Source of the DNA: Nocardioides euryhalodurans
Lineage (GTDB): Bacteria; Actinomycetota; Actinomycetes; Propionibacteriales; Nocardioidaceae
Length of the DNA stretch: 64,000 nucleotides
Direction of reading: 5' to 3'
Assembly: GCF_004564375.1 (NCBI RefSeq)
Contig: NZ_CP038267.1
Span: 2,296,501-2,360,500 of the forward strand
Positions 42,319 to 51,010 of this stretch are shown one piece after another. The notes under the pieces were generated by a model, which was given only the letters and a program-made list of their open reading frames with translations, made no database searches and had not been told where the DNA came from. A program made the position numbers and the translations under genes. Position 1 is the first letter of the stretch; every line of letters begins with the position of its first letter.

Positions 42319-42328
42319 GGCCGCGAGA

Positions 42329-43150
42329 CTAGGCCATGCCCTGCGGCTCCTGGCCGTCGAGCCGGTCCAGCATGTAGGCCGGGCGGTCCGTGATGATCGC
42401 GGTGACACCGAGCTGCTGGCAGAGCGCGAGCTGGGCGTCGGTGTTGACGGTCCAGACGTGGATCTCCCGTCCGGTGCGGAGCAGCCGCTGCGCGAACCTG
42501 GGGTGCTTGGTGAGCTGCTCGATGCCGGGCCCGAGGATCCAGCCCTCCTCCAGCACCGGCATCACCATCGGCCAGTGCCGGGCCTTGTCGATGAGCATCA
42601 CGAGCCGGACGTCCGGGGCCATCCGCTGCACCCGCTGCAGCGCCACGTAGGAGAAGCTCATCACCCGGACCGGGCTCCCCGGCCGGTGCCAGCCGAAGTG
42701 GCGCAGCAGGTCCACCAGCCGCCTCTCGACCAGGCCGCCGTACCGGGTGGGGTGCTTGGTCTCGATCGCCAGGTCGACCCGGCGGCCGCAGTCGGCGACC
42801 GTCTCCATCAACCGGCGCAGCGTCAGCATCCGGTCGAGCCCGCCCTCGCGGTCGGGCGCCTCGTCGTCGAGGTCGGCCCAGGGGTTCTTCCAGGAGGCGA
42901 ACTCCAGCTGGTCGAGCTCGGCGAGCTCCATGGTGGAGACCAGCCCACGGCGGCTGCCGGTGCGACGCAGGTCGCGGTCGTGGAAGCAGACCAGGTGGCC
43001 GTCGGAGGTCAGCCGTACGTCGCACTCGAGGCCCTCGGCACCGGCGTCGAGCGCCTCCAGGTAGGCACCGAGCGTGTGCTCGGCGAGCTGCTCGCTGGCG
43101 CCGCGGTGGGCGACGACCTGCGGCCTCGTCCCTGGCCTCATGTCGGGCAT
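42329..43150 (-). CDS. Glycerophosphodiester phosphodiesterase
   Basis: A 273-residue TIM-barrel phosphodiesterase splitting deacylated phospholipids into sn-glycerol-3-phosphate and an alcohol. The N-terminal VVAHRGASEQ (catalytic His) and ECDVRLTSDGHLVCFHD (metal Glu/Asp, second His) are intact, as is VDLAIETKHP. The usual PENT is AEHT here. No signal peptide, so it acts in the cytoplasm. ATG at 43150, or three codons later at 43141. Confidence 0.94.
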   Translation of the reverse strand: MPDMRPGTRPQVVAHRGASEQLAEHTLGAYLEALDAGAEGLECDVRLTSDGHLVCFHDRDLRRTGSRRGLVSTMELAELDQLEFASWKNPWADLDDEAPDREGGLDRMLTLRRLMETVADCGRRVDLAIETKHPTRYGGLVERRLVDLLRHFGWHRPGSPVRVMSFSYVALQRVQRMAPDVRLVMLIDKARHWPMVMPVLEEGWILGPGIEQLTKHPRFAQRLLRTGREIHVWTVNTDAQLALCQQLGVTAIITDRPAYMLDRLDGQEPQGMA

Positions 43151-43202
43151 TGTGGCGCGTCGGCGGCCCGGAAGGGTGCACGCCCGCCGGACGCGCGGCG
43201 TC

Positions 43203-43574
43203 TCATCGGCGCGGGCGCTGCTCCACCAGCCCCAGCAGGTTGCCCTCGGAGTCCCGCACGAAGGCCATCCACTCGTCGGTGCCGGCGGGGCCCAGGGTGT
43301 CGTCGTCGTGGCCGAAGATCACGTGCGGCTCCGACTCGACGGTGACTCCGCGCTCCCGCAGCCGGGCGACCGTCGCCTCGAGGTCCGGCACGCCGAGGTA
43401 GTGCAGCGCGGTGGGCGCGCCCCGGTCGAGCAGCAGCCGCAGCCCGCCGACGTCGAAGAAGACCAGCCCCGGCGGGTCGTACGTCGCGGAGGGCCCGACC
43501 CCGAGCAGGTCCGCGTAGAAGGCGGTGGCCCGGTCGAGGTCCGTGGCGCGCTGGGCGACCTGGATCATCCTCAT
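43203..43574 (-). CDS. VOC-superfamily (glyoxalase/bleomycin resistance-like) protein
   Basis: A 123-residue single VOC protein of two beta-alpha-beta-beta-beta modules: RMIQVAQRATDLDRATAFYA ... GLVFFDVGGLRLLLD and HYLGVPDLEATVARLRERGV ... FVRDSEGNLLGLVEQ. Metal-ligand candidates are Gln and His at strand starts and the final Glu. Substrate unknown. ATG 43574 is preferred over longer upstream frame, which looks non-coding. Confidence 0.9.
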   Translation of the reverse strand: MRMIQVAQRATDLDRATAFYADLLGVGPSATYDPPGLVFFDVGGLRLLLDRGAPTALHYLGVPDLEATVARLRERGVTVESEPHVIFGHDDDTLGPAGTDEWMAFVRDSEGNLLGLVEQRPRR

Positions 43575-43677
43575 GGGCTGATCGTAGGCACCCTCCACGG
43601 TCTCGGGGTCGGTCTCGGGGTCTCCTCCGGGTCGAATCCTGATTGCCGTGGGTCGGTCAGAGCGCCACGCTGGACCC

Positions 43678-44442
43678 ATGACCACCACTCCCAGCGCGAC
43701 CACGGTCCGCGACGTCGCCGCGAGCGCCCACGACCTGGTGAAGGTCTACGGCCACGACGAGGCCGAGGTCCGGGCCCTCGACGGGGTCAGCATCGACCTG
43801 TACGCCGGCGAGTTCACCGCCGTGATGGGCCCCTCGGGCTCGGGGAAGTCCACGCTCATGCACTGCATGGCGGCCCTGGACACCCCGACCAGCGGCGAGG
43901 CGAGCGTCGGGGGGACCACCCTGGGGTCGCTGCGCGACAAGGAGCTGACGAGGCTGCGACGGGAGAAGATCGGCTTCGTCTTCCAGGCCTTCAACCTGAT
44001 CCCCACGCTGACGGCGCAGGAGAACATCACCCTGCCGCTGTCGCTCGCCGGACGCGACCCCGAGCCGGAGTGGTTCGACCGGGTCATCGACGCCGTCGGC
44101 CTGCGCTCGCGACTCGCGCACAAGCCGAGTGAGATGTCCGGCGGCCAGCAGCAGCGGGCGGCGTGCGCCCGCGCGCTCGTCAGCCGGCCCGCGATCGTCT
44201 TCGCCGACGAGCCGACCGGCAACCTCGACAGCACCAGCAGCGCGGAGGTGATGGGCTTCCTGCGGCGCAGCGTCGACGAGTTCGGGCAGACCATCGTGAT
44301 GGTGACCCACGACCCCGTGGCGGCGGCGTGGACCGACCGGGTGGTCTTCCTGGCCGACGGCCGGATCGTGGAGGAGCTGCGCAACCCCGACCGCGACAGC
44401 ATCCTCGCGACCATGGCCCGGCTCACGCCGCAGGTGGGCTGA
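43678..44442 (+). CDS. ABC transporter ATP-binding protein (MacB/LolD type)
   Basis: A 254-residue ATPase. Walker A GPSGSGKSTLMHCM, Q-loop FVFQAFNLIPTLTAQEN, signature SGGQQQRAACARAL, Walker B IVFADEPTGNLD and H-loop VMVTHDPVAAA are all present. The FVFQ and GNLD variants are characteristic of MacB/LolD ATPases that pair with FtsX-type permeases, such as the one encoded one base downstream. Likely powers mechanotransmission-type export or lipoprotein/peptide handling. Confidence 0.96.
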   Translation: MTTTPSATTVRDVAASAHDLVKVYGHDEAEVRALDGVSIDLYAGEFTAVMGPSGSGKSTLMHCMAALDTPTSGEASVGGTTLGSLRDKELTRLRREKIGFVFQAFNLIPTLTAQENITLPLSLAGRDPEPEWFDRVIDAVGLRSRLAHKPSEMSGGQQQRAACARALVSRPAIVFADEPTGNLDSTSSAEVMGFLRRSVDEFGQTIVMVTHDPVAAAWTDRVVFLADGRIVEELRNPDRDSILATMARLTPQVG

Positions 44443-44443
44443 G

Positions 44444-46996
44444 ATGTTCCGTCTCACGCTGCGCGCCCTCCTGGCGCGCAAGGTCCGGCTGATCATGAGC
44501 ACCCTCGCGATCGTGCTCGGCATCGGCTTCCTCACCGGGGTGCTGGTCTTCAGCAACGGCCTCGGCAGCACGTTCGACGGCATCATCAAGGGCTCGACCC
44601 CCGACGCGCTGGTGCGCCCGGCGGGCACCGGCTCCTTCGAGGCGGTCGGCTCCGGCAACAGCACCAGGTTGACGCCCGAGGACGTCGAGGCGCTCGCCGG
44701 CCTGCCCGAGGTCGAGCGGGCCGACGGCAACGTCGACGGCCTCGGGATGTACCTCCTCGACACCGAGGGCAAGCTGGTCGGTGGCCAGGGAGCGCCCACC
44801 ATCGCCTTCAACTACAACGACACCCCGAACCTCCTCGACGAGCCGTCGCTCGAGCTGGTCTCCGGCGACTGGCCCGAGGGCCCGACCGACGTGGTGCTGG
44901 ACACCGGCGCCGCGGAGAACGCCGGCTACGAGGTGGGCGACGAGGTCACGGTGATCGCCCCGGCCGGCGACTCGATCGAGAACGTGCGCAAGACGCTGAC
45001 GATGACCGGCACCGCCGAGTTCAACGGTGGCGGCACCGCCGGCGCGATCCTGGTGATCTTCTCCACCGAGGGCGCGCAGCAGCTCTTCCTCGGCGGCGAG
45101 GACGTCTTCACCAGCGCCGCGCTCACGGCCGCGCCCGGTGTCACCCAGCAGCAGCTCGTCGACGCGGCCGACACGGTGGTGCCGGACGCGTACGAGGCGG
45201 TCAAGGGCGACACCGTGGCCGAGGAGTCCCAGGATGCCGTCGGGCAGTTCCTCGACGTGATCTCGACCTTCCTCATCGCCTTCGCGGTGATCGCGATCCT
45301 GGTCGGCGGCTTCATCATCGCCAACACCTTCAGCATCCTCGTCGCGCAGCGGATCCGGGAGCTGGCGCTGCTCCGGGCGCTCGGGGCGAGCCGCGTCCAG
45401 GTGCGCCGCTCGGTGCTGCTGGAGGCCGGGCTGATGGCGCTGCTCGGCGCCTCGATCGGCATCGGCCTCGGCCTGCTCCTGGCCCGCGCGCTGGCGACGC
45501 TCTTCCGCGAGTTCGGGCTGGACATCAACGCCGACGCCCTGGACCTGACCGGCACCACGATCGGCCTGGCGTACGGCGTCGGGCTGGTCGTCACCCTCGT
45601 CTCGGCCTTCCTGCCCGCCCGTCGCGCGTCGCGGGTCGCACCGGTCGCGGCAATGCGCGACGAGGCCGCCCCCGCGGAGGGGTCGCTGCGGCGGCGGGCC
45701 CTGATCGGGGCGGTCGTGATGCTGGCCGGGGTGGGCCTCGCGGCCGCGGGCATCCTCGGCGCCCCCGGCAACGACGCGATCTGGATCGGCGCCGCCGCGG
45801 TGATCTGGATCCTCACGGCGGCGGTCATCAGCCCCGTGCTGGGCCACCCGCTGCTGGTCGCGTGCCGAGCCATCTTCGGCAAGGTGTTCGGGACCACCGG
45901 CCGGCTCGCCGGGGAGAACGCGCTGCGCAACCCGCGCCGGACCGGAGCGACCGCCTCCGCCCTGATGATCGGGCTGGCCCTGGTCTCCGCGGTCGGCACG
46001 CTGGCGGCCTCGCTGAGCGCCACCAGCGACGAGCTGGTCGACGACCAGTTCGCGGCCGACTTCTTGGTCCAGTCCGCCAGCTTCCAGAGCTTCCCCACCG
46101 GGATCGGCGACGACATGGCCGAGGTCGAGGGCGTCGACATCCTCACGCGCGACCAGTTCACGCCGGCCCTCGTCGACGGCGACCCCAACGCGATCCTGGG
46201 CGTCGACCCGGCCTACGGCCAGATCTACACGCTCGACGTCATCGAGGGGACCCAGGAGCTGGGCGACGACGAGGCGGTCCTGACCGACGACGCGGCGCGC
46301 GACTACGGGGTCGGCCTCGGCGACAGCCTGGAGCTGGCCTTCCCGGGCGAGCAGTCGGCCTCGGTCGAGGTGGTCGGGATCATCGAGCCCACCCCGGTCG
46401 TCGGGTCCGTCAACGTGCCGCTGCAGGTGCTCGAGGACATGGGCATCAACCGCACCGACACCTCGCTGAGCATCAACCTCGTCGACGGCGCCGACCGGGC
46501 CGAGGTGCAGGCCGAGCTCGAGGACGTCATCGCCGACGTCCCGATCGTGAGCGTCCAGGACAAGGAGCAGTTCGCCGAGAGCATCAAGGGCCAGATCAAC
46601 CAGCTGCTCTACATGATCTACGGCCTGCTGGCGCTGGCGATCGTGATCGCGGTGATCGGCATCGTCAACACCCTGGGACTCAGCGTGATCGAGCGGACCC
46701 GCGAGATCGGGCTGCTGCGGGCCGTCGGCCTCTCCCGGCCCCGGCTGCGGCGGATGGTGACGCTGGAGTCGGTGACGATCTCGGTCATGGGCGCGGTCCT
46801 CGGCATGGCGATCGGCCTCGTGATCGGGGTGCTGCTGCGCGAGGCCCTCAAGGAAGACCTGACCGTGCTCAGCCTGCCGATCGCGAGCCTGCTGCTCTTC
46901 CTCGGCATCGCGGTGCTGTTCGGGGTGCTCGCCGCGGTGGTGCCGGCGATCCGGGCGTCTCGGATGAAGGTGCTCGACGCGATCGCGACCGAGTAG
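44444..46996 (+). CDS. FtsX-type ABC permease with two permease domains
   Basis: An 850-residue permease. The N-terminal helix (KVRLIMSTLAIVLGIGFLTG) is followed by a large external domain (about 40-270), then an FtsX domain with three helices (LIAFAVIAILVGGFIIANTF, LALLRALGASRVQVRRSV). A second external domain (about 540-715) and a second FtsX domain follow (ERTREIGLLRAVGLSRPRLR). The layout matches actinobacterial MacB-like exporters of unknown cargo. It follows the ATPase gene after one base. Confidence 0.95.
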   Translation: MFRLTLRALLARKVRLIMSTLAIVLGIGFLTGVLVFSNGLGSTFDGIIKGSTPDALVRPAGTGSFEAVGSGNSTRLTPEDVEALAGLPEVERADGNVDGLGMYLLDTEGKLVGGQGAPTIAFNYNDTPNLLDEPSLELVSGDWPEGPTDVVLDTGAAENAGYEVGDEVTVIAPAGDSIENVRKTLTMTGTAEFNGGGTAGAILVIFSTEGAQQLFLGGEDVFTSAALTAAPGVTQQQLVDAADTVVPDAYEAVKGDTVAEESQDAVGQFLDVISTFLIAFAVIAILVGGFIIANTFSILVAQRIRELALLRALGASRVQVRRSVLLEAGLMALLGASIGIGLGLLLARALATLFREFGLDINADALDLTGTTIGLAYGVGLVVTLVSAFLPARRASRVAPVAAMRDEAAPAEGSLRRRALIGAVVMLAGVGLAAAGILGAPGNDAIWIGAAAVIWILTAAVISPVLGHPLLVACRAIFGKVFGTTGRLAGENALRNPRRTGATASALMIGLALVSAVGTLAASLSATSDELVDDQFAADFLVQSASFQSFPTGIGDDMAEVEGVDILTRDQFTPALVDGDPNAILGVDPAYGQIYTLDVIEGTQELGDDEAVLTDDAARDYGVGLGDSLELAFPGEQSASVEVVGIIEPTPVVGSVNVPLQVLEDMGINRTDTSLSINLVDGADRAEVQAELEDVIADVPIVSVQDKEQFAESIKGQINQLLYMIYGLLALAIVIAVIGIVNTLGLSVIERTREIGLLRAVGLSRPRLRRMVTLESVTISVMGAVLGMAIGLVIGVLLREALKEDLTVLSLPIASLLLFLGIAVLFGVLAAVVPAIRASRMKVLDAIATE

Positions 46997-46999
46997 GGC

Positions 47000-47953
47000 T
47001 CACCCCTCGGCGGCGGCCACCATCCGCTCGCCGAGGGTGCGCACCGCGGCCCTGACCTCCTCGCCCCGGACCACGCGCCACGACACGGTGAGCTGCGCGA
47101 GCATCTCGGCGTACGACGTGATGTTGTCGGTCGTGCCGACCAGCCGGGTCGTGCCGTCGTCGACCGCCTCGAGCCGGCCCAGACCCCGGGGAAGCCAGCG
47201 CGCCAGGTCGGACAGCGGGGCGTCCAGCTCGAGCTCGACCTCGTGCGACCAGCCGGAGGCCAGGTGCTCCTCCAGCACCACCACGGGGTCGAGGTCCTCG
47301 GGCGGGGTGAACAGGGTGTCGAGCGGCTCGACGTGCCGCACCCGGTCGACACGGTAGGCCCGCACCGCACCCGAGGACAGGGCGTGGCAGAGCAGGTACC
47401 AGCGTCCGTGGCGCACCACGACCGCCCACGGCTCGACGTCGACGTCGAACTCGGTTCCCCGCGCCGAGCGGTAGCCCACCCGGGTCACCCGCGACTCGGC
47501 GCAGGCGGCCACGAGCGCCACGGTGGTGGTCGGGTCGGGCCGCACCGCGCCACCGTCGGGGGCCGGGGCCACCGTCCGGCGTACGGCCTCGGCCTGGGCG
47601 GCGACCCGCTCCGGGAGGGCGCGCAGCAGCTTGCCGAGCGCACTGCCGACGGGCTGGGTCGGCTCGCTGGCCGCGTGGTGCCCGTCGAGGACCGCCATCA
47701 CCAGGCCGAGCGCCTCCTCGGGGCTGAACATCAGCGGCGGCAGTCGCAGCCCCCGGCCGAGCCGGTAGCCACCGGCGCGGCCGCTGACCGACGAGACCGG
47801 GATGCCGGCCTCGCGGAGGATCGCGACGTAGCGGCGGGTGGCTCGCTCGGTGACGCCGAGCCGGGAGGCGAGTCGTTCGGCGGTGATGCCCGGCTGGCCC
47901 TGGAGCAGCTCCAGCGTGAGCAGCGCACGGGCGGTGGGACTGGTCTCGGCCAC
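47000..47953 (-). CDS. WYL-domain transcriptional regulator (YafY-like)
   Basis: A 317-residue regulator. The N-terminal winged helix (LLQGQPGITAERLASRLGV, TERATRRYVAILREAGIPV) binds DNA. The WYL domain (about 145-225: RVGYRSARGTEFDVDVEPWAVV, GRWYLLCHAL) senses a ligand, sometimes nucleic acid or nucleotide. A C-terminal WCX-like extension follows. GTG 47953; divergent from the hydrolase gene 56 bases away, which is a likely target. Confidence 0.92.
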   Translation of the reverse strand: MAETSPTARALLTLELLQGQPGITAERLASRLGVTERATRRYVAILREAGIPVSSVSGRAGGYRLGRGLRLPPLMFSPEEALGLVMAVLDGHHAASEPTQPVGSALGKLLRALPERVAAQAEAVRRTVAPAPDGGAVRPDPTTTVALVAACAESRVTRVGYRSARGTEFDVDVEPWAVVVRHGRWYLLCHALSSGAVRAYRVDRVRHVEPLDTLFTPPEDLDPVVVLEEHLASGWSHEVELELDAPLSDLARWLPRGLGRLEAVDDGTTRLVGTTDNITSYAEMLAQLTVSWRVVRGEEVRAAVRTLGERMVAAAEG

Positions 47954-48009
47954 GGCGATCTCCCAACCCGGAAGCGGAACGTCCGCAAAGGAGTCTACGG
48001 TCTCCTCCC

Positions 48010-48573
48010 ATGACCGAGATCGTGCTCTTCCACCACATCCAGGGACTCACCGACGGCGTGCGCGCCTTCGCCGACCGGCTCCGCGCCGGCGGCCACACCG
48101 TGCACACCCCCGACCAGTTCGAGGGCCGCACCTTCGACTCGCTCGAGGCGGGCGAGGCCTACTGCTCCGAGGTCGGCTTCGCCGACGTCCGCGACCGCGG
48201 GCTCCGCAACGCCGAGGGCCTCCCGGCCGAGGTCGTGTACGCCGGCTTCTCGCTCGGCGTGATGCCGGCGCAGCAGCTGCTGCAGACCCGGCCCGGCGCC
48301 CGGGGCGGGCTGTTCTACCACGGCTTCGCCGACCCGACGTACTTCGGAGAGTGGCCCGGGCTCCCCGTCCAGCTGCACGCCATGGCGGGCGATCCGTTCT
48401 ATGAAGAGGACCGTGAGGCCGCCGAGGCCGCAGCCGCCGCCCACGCCGACCTCGAGCTGTTCGTCTACCCCGGCGACGCCCACCTGTTCACCGACAGCTC
48501 CCTGGACGTCTACGACGCCGCGGCCACCGACCTGGTGGTCGAGCGGTCGTTGGCGCTGCTCGCCCGGCTCTGA
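48010..48573 (+). CDS. Dienelactone hydrolase-family protein
   Basis: A 187-residue small alpha/beta hydrolase. The nucleophile elbow is YAGFSLGVMPAQ, with Ser where dienelactone hydrolases have Cys. The Asp is in HAMAGDPFYEE and the His in VYPGDAHLFTDSS. The start EIVLFHHIQGLTDGVRAFAD is the usual first strand. Substrate unknown. Divergent from a WYL regulator; a palindromic repeat follows its stop. Confidence 0.9.
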   Translation: MTEIVLFHHIQGLTDGVRAFADRLRAGGHTVHTPDQFEGRTFDSLEAGEAYCSEVGFADVRDRGLRNAEGLPAEVVYAGFSLGVMPAQQLLQTRPGARGGLFYHGFADPTYFGEWPGLPVQLHAMAGDPFYEEDREAAEAAAAAHADLELFVYPGDAHLFTDSSLDVYDAAATDLVVERSLALLARL

Positions 48574-48607
48574 CACCGGACCGGAGGTGGTGACCGCCCA
48601 CCGGACT

Positions 48608-48676
48608 GGATGGTCCGCCGCCGTTGACGCCTCCGGCGAGCCGAAGATGACGCATCGGGCGGCGGACCATCGAGAA
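48608..48676. repeat. Palindromic repeat family 2, copy A
   Basis: Perfect 14-base arms at 48609-48622 and 48658-48671 (GATGGTCCGCCGCC and its complement). The whole segment, reverse-complemented, aligns with 54505-54574 over about 68 bases at roughly 80% identity. It lies between convergent hydrolase and ABC permease genes and could terminate both. Confidence 0.8.
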
Positions 48677-48684
48677 CCTGGGCC

Positions 48685-49446
48685 TCAGGCGACCTTGCGC
48701 CTGTACGACGCCATGGCGAGGCCGTACGCGACCACGAGGATGCCGAGGCACCAGCCGAGGGCGACCCAGATGTCACTGCTCACCGGCTGCTGGGTGACGA
48801 GGTCGCGGACGGTGTCGACGATCGGCGTCACGGGCTGGTTCTCGGCGAAGGCGCGCACCGGGCCGGGCATCGAGTCGGTCAGCACGAAGGCCGAGCTGAT
48901 GAAGGGCAGGAAGATGATCGGGTACGAGAACGCGCTCGCGCCCTCCACCGAGCTGGCCGACAGCCCGGCGATGACCGCGATCCAGGTCAGGGCCAGGGTG
49001 AACAGCCCCAGGATCCCCGCCACCGCGAGCCACGCCTGCAGTCCCGCGCCCGACCGGAAGCCCATGAGGACCGCGACGAGCACGACGACCACGACCGAGA
49101 CCAGGTTGGCGACCATCGAGGTCAGCACGTGCGCCCAGAGCACCGACGAGCGCGCGATCGGCATCGACTGGAAGCGCTCGAAGACGCCGCTCTGCATGTC
49201 CAGGAAGAGCCGGTAGGCCGTGTAGGAGATGCCCGAGGCGATCGTGATCAGCAGGATGCCGGGCAGCAGGTAGTCGACGTAGGCGCCCGAGCCGGTGTCG
49301 ATCGCGCCGCCGAACACGTAGACGAACAGCAGCATGAAGGCGATCGGCATCACGGCGGTCGTGATGATGGTGTCGGGGCTGCGGGCGACGTGGCGCAGGG
49401 ACCGTCCGAGCAGGACGGCGGTGTCACCGAGGAAGTGCGTGGTCAT
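48685..49446 (-). CDS. ABC-2 type permease (DrrB-like)
   Basis: A 253-residue permease with six membrane helices. Typical ABC-2 segments: PIAFMLLFVYVFGGAID, DYLLPGILLITIASGISYT, GVFERFQSMPIARSSVLWAH and AENQPVTPIVDTVRDLV. It pairs with the DrrA-type ATPase whose TGA overlaps its ATG by four bases. Drug or lipid export is likely. Confidence 0.94.
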   Translation of the reverse strand: MTTHFLGDTAVLLGRSLRHVARSPDTIITTAVMPIAFMLLFVYVFGGAIDTGSGAYVDYLLPGILLITIASGISYTAYRLFLDMQSGVFERFQSMPIARSSVLWAHVLTSMVANLVSVVVVVLVAVLMGFRSGAGLQAWLAVAGILGLFTLALTWIAVIAGLSASSVEGASAFSYPIIFLPFISSAFVLTDSMPGPVRAFAENQPVTPIVDTVRDLVTQQPVSSDIWVALGWCLGILVVAYGLAMASYRRKVA

Positions 49447-50213
49447 TGTGGGTCCTCACTGGTCACGCCGACGACGGCGAGGAACACGTCCTCGAGGGTC
49501 GGCTGCTTCTCGACGTACTCCACCTCGGCCGGCGGCAGCAGCCGCTTCAGCTCGGCGAGGGTGCCGTCGGCGATGATCCGTCCCTCGTGGAGGATCGCGA
49601 TCCGGTCGGCGAGCTGCTCTGCCTCGTCGAGGTACTGCGTGGTGAGCAGCACCGTCGTGCCCTGGCCGGCCAGCTCCCTCACGCAGCTCCACACCTCGAC
49701 GCGGGACTGGGGGTCGAGCCCGGTGGTCGGCTCGTCCAGGAAGATCACCGGCGGGTCACCGATGAGGCTCATGGCGATGTCGAGGCGGCGGCGCATCCCT
49801 CCGGAGTACGTCGACACCCGGCGTCCTCCCGCGTCCGCGAGCTGGAAGCGGGCGAGCAGGTCGTCCGCGATCCCGCCAGCGCCCTTGAGGTGTCGCAACC
49901 GGGCCACCAGCACGAGGTTCTCCCGCCCGGTGAGGGCCTCGTCCACGGCCGCGAACTGCCCGGTCAGGCTGATCGACTGCCGGACGTCGGACGCCTGGGT
50001 GACCACGTCGTAGCCGTCGACGGTCGCGCTCCCCGCGTCGGCGCGGAGCAGCGTGGACAGGATCTTCACGACCGTGGTCTTGCCGGCACCGTTGGAGCCG
50101 AGCAGCGCGAAGATGCTGCCCCGCGCCACGTCGAGGTCCACGCCGCTCAGCACCTGCAGGTCGCCGTAGGACTTCTCGAGGGCCTGCACCCGGACGGCCG
50201 CGCCGACGCTCAT
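49443..50213 (-). CDS. ABC transporter ATP-binding protein (DrrA-like)
   Basis: A 256-residue ATPase: Walker A LLGSNGAGKTTVVKIL, Q-loop region ISLTGQFAAVDEALTGRENL, signature STYSGGMRRRLDIAMSLIG, Walker B VIFLDEPTTGLDPQSR and TTQYLDEAEQLAD. The SGGMRRRLD signature, QYLDEA switch and C-terminal VEKQPTLEDVFLAVVG are those of daunorubicin-resistance type exporters. Coupled to the permease downstream and to the DUF1048 gene upstream through ATGA overlaps. Confidence 0.96.
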   Translation of the reverse strand: MSVGAAVRVQALEKSYGDLQVLSGVDLDVARGSIFALLGSNGAGKTTVVKILSTLLRADAGSATVDGYDVVTQASDVRQSISLTGQFAAVDEALTGRENLVLVARLRHLKGAGGIADDLLARFQLADAGGRRVSTYSGGMRRRLDIAMSLIGDPPVIFLDEPTTGLDPQSRVEVWSCVRELAGQGTTVLLTTQYLDEAEQLADRIAILHEGRIIADGTLAELKRLLPPAEVEYVEKQPTLEDVFLAVVGVTSEDPQ

Positions 50214-50578
50214 GGCTGCTCCCCCCGCTCCGCGTCGTCGACCGCCTTGACCAGGCGGGCGCGCTCCTTGTCGATCCACTGCCTGCCGGCGTAGGAGTGG
50301 ACGAAGGTCTCGCCGAACTCCACGGGGTCCTCGCCGACGATCGCGCGTACCGGGGTCCCGTCGACGGCGGCCCGCTCCCACAGGTCGGCGAAGTCGCCGA
50401 GCATGCTGATCAGGGTGTCGCCGTCGGTGATGCCGCCGTAGTACATGAAGTACCGCTCGTACGCCTTGGCCGTCGAGCCGTACGGCTCGGGCAGGGCCTC
50501 GATGCGCGCCTTGTGCTGCTTGTACTGCTTCTTCTGCTCGAGCGACCCGGTCAGGGTCTCGAGCCACTTCGCTGCCAT
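50210..50578 (-). CDS. DUF1048 family protein
   Basis: A 122-residue helical protein (KWLETLTGSLEQKKQYKQHK, ALPEPYGSTAKAYERYFMYY) of the DUF1048 family. These are nearly always found next to PadR regulators and drug-type ABC exporters, as here; the role is unknown but an accessory or modulator of PadR or of the pump is plausible. ATG 50578 lies one base after the PadR stop. Confidence 0.92.
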   Translation of the reverse strand: MAAKWLETLTGSLEQKKQYKQHKARIEALPEPYGSTAKAYERYFMYYGGITDGDTLISMLGDFADLWERAAVDGTPVRAIVGEDPVEFGETFVHSYAGRQWIDKERARLVKAVDDAERGEQP

Positions 50579-50579
50579 C

Positions 50580-50909
50580 TCAGTGGCCTCCTTCGCGGAG
50601 CTGTTCGAGCCGTTCCGAGAGGAAGCTCCAAGTCCTCCAGAACTCTTCGAGGTAGTCCTGCCCCTGCGGGTTGAGGGAGTACACCTTGCGCGGCGGCCCC
50701 TTCTCCGAGGGGACCTTCTCCACGTCGACGAGCCCGCGCTGCTCGATCCTGACGAGCAGCGCGTAGACGGTGCCCTCGGCGATGTCGGTGAAGCCCTTCT
50801 CCCGCAGCCAGGACGTGATCTCGTAGCCGTACGCGGGCCGGCCGGAGAGGATCGCGAGCACGATGCCCTCCAGCGTCCCCTTGAGCATCTCCGTCACCTG
50901 CTTGCCCAC
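50580..50909 (-). CDS. PadR-family regulator
   Basis: A 109-residue winged-helix regulator. LKGTLEGIVLAILSGRPAYGYEI is the PadR opening; GTVYALLVRIEQRGLV is the recognition helix and RKVYSLNPQGQDYL the wing. The C-terminal helix dimerises. GTG 50909. First gene of the exporter operon, with a 9-base inverted repeat in its leader, so it probably represses the operon until a drug binds. Confidence 0.94.
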   Translation of the reverse strand: MGKQVTEMLKGTLEGIVLAILSGRPAYGYEITSWLREKGFTDIAEGTVYALLVRIEQRGLVDVEKVPSEKGPPRKVYSLNPQGQDYLEEFWRTWSFLSERLEQLREGGH

Positions 50910-50933
50910 CGGAACACCTCCTCCTTCGACTAC

Positions 50934-50969
50934 TCAGTGTCATTGACTACCAGTACATAGTGACACTGA
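50934..50969. promoter_or_regulatory. PadR operator-like inverted repeat
   Basis: TCAGTGTCA (50934-50942) and TGACACTGA (50961-50969) are perfect 9-base inverted arms with 18 bases between, in the AT-richer leader 25 bases before the padR start. Position and size fit PadR autoregulation; the spacer would hold the promoter. Confidence 0.65.
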
Positions 50970-51010
50970 ATAGCCCGGCGTGCAAGCACACACCGGGACC
51001 AGGAGTCGGA

